Below are positions 15,041 to 20,966 of a stretch of 21,674 nucleotides of DNA, one piece after another (the first letter of the stretch is position 1; the number at the start of each line of letters is the position of its first letter). The DNA comes from an uncultured Paracoccaceae bacterium (GTDB lineage Bacteria > Pseudomonadota > Alphaproteobacteria > Rhodobacterales > Rhodobacteraceae), in contig CALBSG010000045.1 of NCBI GenBank assembly GCA_937927675.1, positions 1-21,674 of the forward strand, given 5' to 3'. A program made the position numbers and the translations under genes. The notes beneath the pieces are model-generated. The model did no database searches. It had not been told where the DNA came from and saw only the letters and a program-made list of their open reading frames with translations.

Positions 15041-15054
15041 TCCATATGGCTAAG
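15037..15054. promoter_or_regulatory. Putative ArsR operator 2, over the start codon
   Basis: CTTATCCAT|ATGGCTAAG is an 18-bp palindrome with a single mismatched pair and the core CCATATGG. It covers the -10 element and the first three codons of the regulator gene, a position suited to direct autorepression. Confidence 0.6.
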
Positions 15055-15390
15055 CATGACCCCACCCTTGACCTGATCTTTCAGGCGCTCTCTGACCCCA
15101 CCCGCCGCGCCATGCTGGCACGCTTGGGGCAGGGCGCTGCCCCGGTCAGCGAACTGGCCCGACCCACGGGCCTTGCCCTGCCGACGGTGCTGAAACACCT
15201 TGGCGTGCTGGAAGGGGCGGGGTTGATCGCCACCGAAAAATCCGGCCGGGCGCGGCTGTGCCATGCCCGACCCGAGACACTGACCCTTGCCACCGACTGG
15301 CTGTCTGAACAGCGGGCGCTTTGGGAGGGCAGGCTCGACAGATTTGAAGCCTATGTTCACAGTTTGATACAGGAGACGCGCGATGAGTGA
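15046..15390 (+). CDS. ArsR/SmtB-family transcriptional regulator
   Basis: A 114-residue winged-helix regulator of the type usually paired with AHSA1/SRPBCC genes. The fold is clear: QALSDPTRRAMLARLG, then the helix-turn-helix VSELARPTGLALPTVLKHLGVLEGAGLI, then the wing with a basic stretch EKSGRARLCHA, and a C-terminal helix with Trp residues. No metal-binding cysteine pair of the arsenic-sensing type is present; its single Cys lies in the wing, so the effector is not obvious. ATG 15046 is chosen because the protein then begins MAKHDPTLD; an in-frame ATG at 14995 would add 17 residues, and both ATGs sit in copies of the same palindrome. The next gene starts 8 bases before its stop. Confidence 0.9.
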   Translation: MAKHDPTLDLIFQALSDPTRRAMLARLGQGAAPVSELARPTGLALPTVLKHLGVLEGAGLIATEKSGRARLCHARPETLTLATDWLSEQRALWEGRLDRFEAYVHSLIQETRDE

Positions 15391-15868
15391 TGACCTTGAC
15401 CCGACCCTTGATCTGGTGCTGGAGCGCGAAATCGCCGCCCCGCGCGCGTTGATCTACACCTGCTGGACCACGCCCGAACATCTGGTGCATTGGTTCGTGC
15501 CAAAGCCGCATAAGGTGACGGCCTGCCATCTGGATGTGCGCGTCGGCGGGGCCTGCAACACAACCTTCAATGTGGACGGGCAAGAGATGCAGAACAACGG
15601 CGTCTATCTTGAGGTGATCCCCAATGAAAAGCTCGTCTTTACGGATGCTTACACCGCTGGATGGAAACCCGCACCCGAACCGTTCATGACCGCCATCCTG
15701 ACCTTTGAAGATGCCGGCCCCGGCCGCACCCGCTATCGCGCCGTCGCCCGCCACCGCAATGCCGAGACGGCAAAGCAGCATGAGTCGATGGGCTTTCACG
15801 ACGGCTGGGGAACTGTGGTGACGCAGTTGGAAGAATACGCCCAAGGTCTGATGAAGGCAGGGGGCTGA
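15383..15868 (+). CDS. SRPBCC (AHSA1-type) domain protein
   Basis: A 161-residue single START/Bet v1-like domain of the AHSA1 family. The N-terminal strand LEREIAAPRALIYTCWTTPEHLVHWF and the C-terminal helix with MGFHDGWGTVVTQLEEYA are typical. Such proteins form a hydrophobic cavity for a small ligand; bacterial members paired with ArsR regulators are mostly of unknown function, some being implicated in stress responses. ATG 15383 has CAGGAG upstream and overlaps the arsR stop by 8 bases; the next gene begins one base after its stop. The tight packing points to one polycistronic mRNA. Confidence 0.9.
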   Translation: MSDDLDPTLDLVLEREIAAPRALIYTCWTTPEHLVHWFVPKPHKVTACHLDVRVGGACNTTFNVDGQEMQNNGVYLEVIPNEKLVFTDAYTAGWKPAPEPFMTAILTFEDAGPGRTRYRAVARHRNAETAKQHESMGFHDGWGTVVTQLEEYAQGLMKAGG

Positions 15869-15869
15869 G

Positions 15870-16757
15870 ATGCCAGATCCCGTAGCTGCCCCCTTCGCGA
15901 CCCTGCATTTCGAGCGCCAGGTCGCCGCTCCGCTCGCCACCCTGTGGGAGGTCTGGACCGCGCCCGCCGCCCGCGCCCTGTGGTCTGCGCCCTCGCCCGA
16001 GGTGACGGTCGAATATCTGCAAGCCGAGCGCGGCGTCGGCGGGCGCGAAAGATCCTTGTGTAAGGTCGCGGGCGCGCCGGATGTCGAGGTCGAAGCCATC
16101 TGGCTCGCCTTGGACCCCGGCAAGCGCTCGGTCAACTCTGAGGTGGTCTGCTGCCAAGGGCAGACCCTTTCAGCGGCACTGGTGACAGCCGATTTCGCCG
16201 CAGAGGGCGAGGGGAGCCGCATCAGCGTGACGGTGCAACTGTCCTCGCTGGCGCAGGACATGGCTGACGGCTATCGCCATGGCTTTGGCGGCGGGTTGGC
16301 GAACCTCGCCGACATGGCCGCCCGCGCGATGCTGCTCAAACGCGTGATCAAGGCCCCTGTCGTCACCGTCTGGGGCGCATGGGTGAACGCCGAGACCCTG
16401 CCGCAATGGTGGGGGCCGGATGGGTTTTCCTGCAAGACCCGTCGGATTGATCTGCGCACAGGCGGCGAATGGGTGTTCGACATGATCGGCCCCGATGGTA
16501 CGGTCTTTCCGAACCATCACCTCTATGACCGGATCGACCCGCAGTCCCGCATCGACTATCGCCTTCTATGGGGAGAAAATGGCCCGAAACATGCCGACGC
16601 GTGGATCGAGTTCACCCCAGCGGCGGCGGGCACCGAGGTGACCTTGGGCATGGCCATGGCCACCGCCAAAGAGTGGGCGGAAGCCAAGGGCTTTGGTGCC
16701 GAGGCGCTGGGCCTGCAAACGCTGGGCAAACTCGCCCGCTTCATCGGGACGGAATAG
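15870..16757 (+). CDS. Tandem double SRPBCC (AHSA1-type) domain protein
   Basis: A 295-residue protein that reads as two AHSA1 domains in one chain. The first (about 1-150) starts LHFERQVAAPLATLWEVWTAP and ends at GGGLANLADMAAR. The second (about 152-295) starts LLKRVIKAPVVTVWGAWVNAE and keeps the WWGPDGFSC block and the TGGEWVFDM strand. The first copy lacks the WWGP block and is more diverged, so the two cavities probably differ. The start is one base after the preceding stop, so translation is likely coupled. A strong terminator follows 38 bases after the stop. Single-domain proteins are the norm, so the fusion is noteworthy. Confidence 0.88.
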   Translation: MPDPVAAPFATLHFERQVAAPLATLWEVWTAPAARALWSAPSPEVTVEYLQAERGVGGRERSLCKVAGAPDVEVEAIWLALDPGKRSVNSEVVCCQGQTLSAALVTADFAAEGEGSRISVTVQLSSLAQDMADGYRHGFGGGLANLADMAARAMLLKRVIKAPVVTVWGAWVNAETLPQWWGPDGFSCKTRRIDLRTGGEWVFDMIGPDGTVFPNHHLYDRIDPQSRIDYRLLWGENGPKHADAWIEFTPAAAGTEVTLGMAMATAKEWAEAKGFGAEALGLQTLGKLARFIGTE

Positions 16758-16781
16758 GGGCCTTTGGCCTTCAATCTCGGA

Positions 16782-16949
16782 TCAAATATCCTTGTGGGGG
16801 GCAATGGCCCCCCATTTTTTCTTTCGGCAGGCGTCCGAGCAATATTTGACCTCGTCCCAGACTTTTTCCCAGGCCTTGCGCCAGACCATCGGGCGGCCAC
16901 AGGCGGCACAGATCTTGACCGGCAGATCGGATTTCTTGCGCATCTTCAC
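16782..16949 (-). CDS. DUF2256 small zinc-binding protein with a repeat-derived tail
   Basis: A 55-residue protein that matches the short DUF2256 family: SDLPVKICAACGRP, then WRKAWEKVWDEVKYCSDACRKKK. Two Cys pairs (CAAC and CSDAC) probably bind one zinc. The function is unknown. Family members normally stop soon after the last Cys and basic cluster; here ten more residues (WGAIAPHKDI) are read out of the intergenic hairpin and GATATTT element. GTG 16949 is chosen because GAGG lies nine bases upstream; ATG 16943 and GTG 16973 are alternatives. It converges with the AHSA1 operon, whose terminator lies inside its 3' end. Confidence 0.82.
   Translation of the reverse strand: MKMRKKSDLPVKICAACGRPMVWRKAWEKVWDEVKYCSDACRKKKWGAIAPHKDI
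16784..16801 (-). repeat. C-run/GATATTT intergenic element, copy C
   Basis: On the minus strand a run of six C is followed by ACAAGGATATTT. Unlike the other copies it is coding: it supplies the last codons of DUF2256, and its final T starts the TGA stop codon. Confidence 0.6.
16795..16820 (+). terminator. Rho-independent terminator of the AHSA1 operon
   Basis: TGGGGGGC (16795-16802) pairs with GCCCCCCA (16807-16814) around AATG, and six T residues follow at 16815-16820. This is the strongest terminator in the window. It lies within the DUF2256 coding sequence on the opposite strand. Confidence 0.88.
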
Positions 16950-17112
16950 AGGGTCAAACCTCAATGCGGTCACGCAGGCGCAGACCGTGTTGCCGTTGCG
17001 ATGGGACAGTCACCGACCGCCGATCTAGCCCGCGACGAAGATTCGTAAAGGGTGAAAGCTCTTTCCCCGCCGTGTGGGCCATGGCAGGAAGGGGCGCAAA
17101 TGGGTGCAGAGC

Positions 17113-17460
17113 ATGACGATCACCATCTATCACAACCCCGCCTGCAGCACCTCGCGCAATGCCTTGGCCGCGATCTGCGCCGCGGGGTACGAGCCTGTCA
17201 TTGTCGAGTATCTCAAGACCGGCTGGACCAAGCCACAGCTTCAGGATCTGTTTGCCGCCGCGGGTCTTCATGCCGGGCAGGCGCTCCGGCTGGCCAATTC
17301 ACCCGCTGCCGCGCTGGGGCTGACGAGCGAAAATGTCACGCAAGATCAAATTCTTGACGCCATGGTGCAGCACCCCGGTCTTGTGCAGCGCCCCTTTGTG
17401 GTTTCGCCCAAAGGCACAGCACTCTGCCGTCCGGCCGATCTGGTGACCGCCCTTTTGTGA
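17113..17460 (+). CDS. arsC: ArsC-family arsenate reductase (glutaredoxin-dependent type)
   Basis: A 115-residue thioredoxin-fold protein. C11 lies in IYHNPACSTSRNAL, the HNPxC(x)TSR signature of glutaredoxin-linked ArsC, and the three arginines of the E. coli active site align closely: R59, R93 (VQRPF) and R106 (LCRP) against R60, R94 and R107. The expected reaction is arsenate to arsenite with glutathione and glutaredoxin. ATG 17113 places the Cys as in the family; a GTG at 17104 has a better Shine-Dalgarno (AAGGGG nine bases upstream) and would add three residues. No arsenite exporter or acr3 gene is nearby, so a general thiol role is possible. The 163 bases between the DUF2256 start and here show no further gene. 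Confidence 0.85.
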   Translation: MTITIYHNPACSTSRNALAAICAAGYEPVIVEYLKTGWTKPQLQDLFAAAGLHAGQALRLANSPAAALGLTSENVTQDQILDAMVQHPGLVQRPFVVSPKGTALCRPADLVTALL

Positions 17461-17493
17461 CCCCTTGCGCCCGCCGGGCAAGCGCGCAAGCTT

Positions 17494-17513
17494 GGGACAT
17501 CAAGGAGTGTCCC
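17494..17513 (+). promoter_or_regulatory. Hairpin presenting the pepN ribosome binding site
   Basis: GGGACA (17494-17499) pairs with TGTCCC (17508-17513) and places the Shine-Dalgarno AAGGAG in the loop, one base before the pepN start. A second inverted repeat CTTGCGC/GCGCAAG (17464-17470 and 17484-17490) lies just upstream. Confidence 0.5.
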
Positions 17514-17514
17514 C

Positions 17515-20097
17515 ATGACCGCCCAGCCCACCGATCCGCGCACCATCTATCTGGCCGATTACCAGCCCTTACCCTATCAGCTTGACCGGGTGGCGCTGAC
17601 CTTTCGGCTGGCACCCCGCGCCACGCGGGTTCTGGCCCGTCTGGACTTTGCGCCCAACCCCGCGCGGCCCGGTCGGCAGGATCTGCGGCTGAACGGTGAA
17701 AACCTCGCGCTCCTCTCGGCAAAGGTGAACGGGCAAGCTGTGACGCCTTCGCTGGATGCCGAAGGGCTGACCATCGCGGCCGCCGATCTGCCTGACGGCG
17801 GCTTTACGCTGGAAACCGAGGTCGAGATCAGCCCGGAAACCAACACCGCGTTGGAGGGGCTTTACATGTCAAAGGGCATGTATTGCACCCAATGCGAGGC
17901 CGAGGGCTTTCGCAAGATCACCTATTACCCCGACCGCCCCGATGTGATGGCCCGGTTCAAGGTGCGTATCGAAAGCGACCTGCCGGTTTTGTTGTCAAAC
18001 GGCAATCCGGTTGCCACGGGCAAAGGGTGGGCCGAATGGGATGATCCATGGCCGAAACCGGCCTATCTCTTTGCGCTGGTCGCAGGGGATCTGATCGCGC
18101 ACCCGGACAGGTTCACCACCAAATCGGGCCGCGAGGTGGAACTGAATATCTGGGTGCGTCCCGGCGACGAGGACCGCTGCGCTTGGGGGATGCAGGCGCT
18201 GAAAAAGTCGATGACATGGGATGAAGAGGTTTACGGTCGCGAATACGACTTGAACATTTTCAACATTGTGGCCGTTGATGACTTCAATATGGGCGCGATG
18301 GAGAACAAAGGGTTGAACATTTTCAACTCCAAGGTGGTTTTGGCCAGCCCTGACACTGCAACCGATGACGACTTTGCCCGCATCGAGGCGATCATCGCGC
18401 ATGAGTATTTCCACAACTGGACCGGCAATCGCATCACCTGCCGGGATTGGTTCCAGCTCTGCCTGAAAGAAGGGCTGACGGTGTTCCGCGATCAGCAGTT
18501 TTCCGGCGATATGCGCAGCCACGCGGTGAAGCGCATCGAAGATGTGTTGACGCTGCGCGCCCGCCAGTTCCGCGAAGATCAAGGTCCGCTGGCCCATGCC
18601 GTGCGGCCCGAAAGTTTTGTCGAGATCAACAACTTCTACACCGCGACCATCTATGAAAAGGGCGCCGAGATCATCGGGATGCTGAAACGGTTGGTGGGGG
18701 ATGCGGCCTATGCGCAGGCGCTGGATCTGTATTTCCAGCGCCATGACGGGGATGCGGCGACCATCGAGGATTGGTTGAAGGTATTCGAAGATACCACTGG
18801 CCGTGATCTGACCCAGTTCAAACGCTGGTACGCCGAGGCCGGAACGCCCCGGCTTCAGGTGCATGAGGCTTGGGCAGCCGCGCCCTCGGGCGGAACCTAT
18901 ACGCTGACGTTCACCCAGACCAATCCCCCCACACCGGGGCAGGTCGACAAGGGGGCCAAGGTCATTCCGATTGCGGTGGGTCTGTTGAACCCCAACGGAG
19001 ACGAGGTGGTGCCGACGACCGTGCTTGAGATGAACAAGCCCGCGCAAAGCTTTGCTTTTGAAGGCTTATCTTCGCGCCCTATCCCGTCCATCCTGCGCGG
19101 ATTTTCTGCGCCTGTGGTGCTGGAACGCGATGTGCCGCAATCAGAACGCGCCTTCCTTTTGGCCCATGACACCGATCCCTTCAACCGCTGGGAAGCGGGG
19201 CGGACGCTGGCCAAGGACGTGCTGGCGCGGATGGTGGCGACGGGGGCAAAACCGACAGCCGATCTCTTGGATGGCATGGCCCGGCTTGCCTTTGATGACA
19301 GTCTGGATCCCGCGTTCCGGGCGCTTGCGCTGCGCCTGCCGTCTGACGACGACATGGCCGCAACCCTTCACGCCGCAGGCCATGTGCCGGACCCCATGCG
19401 TATTCATAAGGCGCGGCGCAGCTTGGGTCTTGCCTTGGCCGAAACCCTCGCGCCGGGGCTGGAAAAGTTGGAGCAATCCTGCCGGGTGGAGGGGGCGTTT
19501 TCGGCCGAAGCGATCCCGGCCGGAAAACGCGCCCTGCGGCTGGCCGCCCTATCTTTCCAGACGCGGCTGGACGAGGGCAAGGCCGCAAAAGCCGCATTTG
19601 TACAATCGTACAATATGACTGAAAGCTTTGGCGCCCTCTCTATCCTTTTGGAAAATGGATATGGTGATCAAGAGCTTGCGGCGTTTTCTTCAAAATGGGC
19701 AGGGGACCGTCTGGTGATGGACAAATGGTTCGCTGTGCAGGTCGCGATGGCACCGCCAGATCAGGCCGCGGCTGTCGTTGCCCGCCTGACGGCGCGGGCC
19801 GACTTCGACATGAAAAATCCGAACCGCTTCCGCGCGGTGATCGGGGCGCTTACGGCCAACCATGCCGGGTTCCATCACGACAGCGGCGCGGGCTATCGCA
19901 CGCTTGCCGATTGGTTGATCCGCCTTGACCCGATCAACCCCCAGACGGCGGCGCGCATGTCGACAGCCTTCGAGACGCGCCCGCGCTATGACGCCGACCG
20001 TCAGGCCATGATCTGCGGTGAACTTGACCGTATCCTTGCCACCCCCGGCCTCAGCCGCGACCTGTCGGAAATGGCAGGCCGGATGCGGGGCACGTGA
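17515..20097 (+). CDS. pepN: Aminopeptidase N (M1 family zinc metallopeptidase)
   Basis: A broad-specificity aminopeptidase for cytoplasmic peptide turnover. The 860-residue protein has the four-domain layout of E. coli PepN (870 residues): N-terminal beta domain (1 to about 185), thermolysin-like catalytic domain (about 190-435), small beta domain (about 440-540) and C-terminal helical domain. The exopeptidase motif GAMEN is at 260-264; the zinc site is HEYFH with H296, E297 and H300 plus E319 in LKEGLTVF, all within one residue of E. coli numbering. No signal peptide is visible. ATG 17515 follows AAGGAG, which lies in a hairpin loop. Its 3' end faces the SLT lipoprotein gene 62 bases away. 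Confidence 0.97.
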   Translation: MTAQPTDPRTIYLADYQPLPYQLDRVALTFRLAPRATRVLARLDFAPNPARPGRQDLRLNGENLALLSAKVNGQAVTPSLDAEGLTIAAADLPDGGFTLETEVEISPETNTALEGLYMSKGMYCTQCEAEGFRKITYYPDRPDVMARFKVRIESDLPVLLSNGNPVATGKGWAEWDDPWPKPAYLFALVAGDLIAHPDRFTTKSGREVELNIWVRPGDEDRCAWGMQALKKSMTWDEEVYGREYDLNIFNIVAVDDFNMGAMENKGLNIFNSKVVLASPDTATDDDFARIEAIIAHEYFHNWTGNRITCRDWFQLCLKEGLTVFRDQQFSGDMRSHAVKRIEDVLTLRARQFREDQGPLAHAVRPESFVEINNFYTATIYEKGAEIIGMLKRLVGDAAYAQALDLYFQRHDGDAATIEDWLKVFEDTTGRDLTQFKRWYAEAGTPRLQVHEAWAAAPSGGTYTLTFTQTNPPTPGQVDKGAKVIPIAVGLLNPNGDEVVPTTVLEMNKPAQSFAFEGLSSRPIPSILRGFSAPVVLERDVPQSERAFLLAHDTDPFNRWEAGRTLAKDVLARMVATGAKPTADLLDGMARLAFDDSLDPAFRALALRLPSDDDMAATLHAAGHVPDPMRIHKARRSLGLALAETLAPGLEKLEQSCRVEGAFSAEAIPAGKRALRLAALSFQTRLDEGKAAKAAFVQSYNMTESFGALSILLENGYGDQELAAFSSKWAGDRLVMDKWFAVQVAMAPPDQAAAVVARLTARADFDMKNPNRFRAVIGALTANHAGFHHDSGAGYRTLADWLIRLDPINPQTAARMSTAFETRPRYDADRQAMICGELDRILATPGLSRDLSEMAGRMRGT

Positions 20098-20110
20098 TTT
20101 GCGCCTGTTG

Positions 20111-20125
20111 AAATACTCTCGGGGG
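20111..20125 (-). repeat. C-run/TATTT intergenic element, copy D
   Basis: On the minus strand five C are followed by GAGAGTATTT, 17 bases beyond the terminator hairpin of the SLT lipoprotein gene. The order hairpin, C-run, TATTT is the same as in copies A-C. Confidence 0.6.
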
Positions 20126-20142
20126 TGAGGGCGTCAGACCGA

Positions 20143-20159
20143 GGGGGCAGAAAGCCCCC
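20143..20159 (-). terminator. Hairpin after the SLT lipoprotein gene
   Basis: GGGGGC and GCCCCC pair around TTTCT directly after the stop codon on the minus strand. The U-run is weak, but the position and symmetry with the cobT terminator support the call. It lies between two convergent genes. Confidence 0.6.
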
Positions 20160-20750
20160 TTATTGGCAATAGCTTTGCGCGGCAGTCCAGGCTGCCATTT
20201 CTGCCCGCTTGCTGGCCTTGCGGAACGGCATCCAATCGCGGCCCATGCCGCGGTTGCCCTTCCCTGCGACCACACCATCGCGGCCAACATTTTCGGCCAG
20301 CATCTCGATCGAACATTCCAGATTCGCCGCACCGTCTTTCAGCGCGGCGGCATTGCTGGCCGCACAGTCATAATGGCGTGCTGATTTGGGCGAGATTTGC
20401 ATCACCCCGATATATTGCCCGCCGCCGCCCGAGGCGGCCGGATTCCAGCTGCTTTCATATTTCGCGACTGCCGACAGCAAGCCCACCCAGAAGGCGCGCC
20501 GCGCGGCAAGGCTGTTGTCTTCGTAACCGGGGCACCATGATTTGATGTCGGCGGGCACGCGCGAGGCCAGCACCTCGTCTTTGGCTGCAACGGCCACAAG
20601 GCTGCGCGTCGTCCATTCTGCGGCTTCTGGCCGATGATCCCAGCGGGTCGCCGGCAGGGCGCCCTTGGGAAGAACGGCTTTCAGATCCGCGATCTTGACA
20701 GGCACACAGGCCGAAAGGACCAACACAAAGACAAGGAGAAGACGGGACAA
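20160..20750 (-). CDS. SLT-domain (lytic transglycosylase-like) lipoprotein
   Basis: A 196-residue lipoprotein with a very short signal (RLLLVFVLVLSAC, lipidated C15) and a soluble-lytic-transglycosylase-like domain from about residue 85. The expected catalytic glutamate is E99 in AKYESSWNP, followed by GGGGQYIGVMQISPKSARHYDC, matching the ES..P and G..QI blocks of SLT domains. Members cleave the MurNAc-GlcNAc bond of peptidoglycan; the cysteines (CPGYED, YDC, LEC, YCQ) may form disulfides. The only possible start is TTG 20750, because an in-frame TGA lies 18 bases upstream; no clear Shine-Dalgarno precedes it. It is divergent from gatB and convergent with pepN. Confidence 0.85.
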   Translation of the reverse strand: MSRLLLVFVLVLSACVPVKIADLKAVLPKGALPATRWDHRPEAAEWTTRSLVAVAAKDEVLASRVPADIKSWCPGYEDNSLAARRAFWVGLLSAVAKYESSWNPAASGGGGQYIGVMQISPKSARHYDCAASNAAALKDGAANLECSIEMLAENVGRDGVVAGKGNRGMGRDWMPFRKASKRAEMAAWTAAQSYCQ

Positions 20751-20896
20751 GAGGGGCTCGAAGTTGTTTCAGACCCGACGGCGATGCCCGCCTGGCAAGG
20801 GTTTTGTCGAGTCTTCTGTTGCGCCGGACGCGATATCGGCGAAATCCCGCGCAAAGGGCTGGCATTGTGATGCCCTGCTGTCCCGCCTCTGCACTC

Positions 20897-20925
20897 TTGC
20901 CGTTGCGGGCCAGTTTGCCTAAGAC
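20897..20925 (+). promoter_or_regulatory. Candidate promoter for gatB
   Basis: TTGCCG (20897-20902) and TAAGAC (20920-20925) are 17 bases apart, putting the transcript start about 35 bases before the gatB ATG. The rest of the 216-base divergent gap holds a small hairpin GGCAT/ATGCC (20861-20865 and 20870-20874) and no further gene that I can support. Confidence 0.4.
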
Positions 20926-20966
20926 AAGCCAAGGCTCGCAGGGGCCAAAGCAAGAAGGGGTTTGCC

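Noticed and set aside
15046..17460. A complete arsenic-resistance operon (arsR plus arsC)
   Set aside because: The ArsR-type regulator belongs to the AHSA1 operon and lacks the metal-sensing Cys pair; arsC is separated by a terminator and the DUF2256 gene, and no exporter is present.
20841..20890. Small RNA or tRNA-like hairpin in the gatB upstream gap
   Set aside because: Only a 5-bp stem is visible and there is no U-run, cloverleaf or conserved loop.
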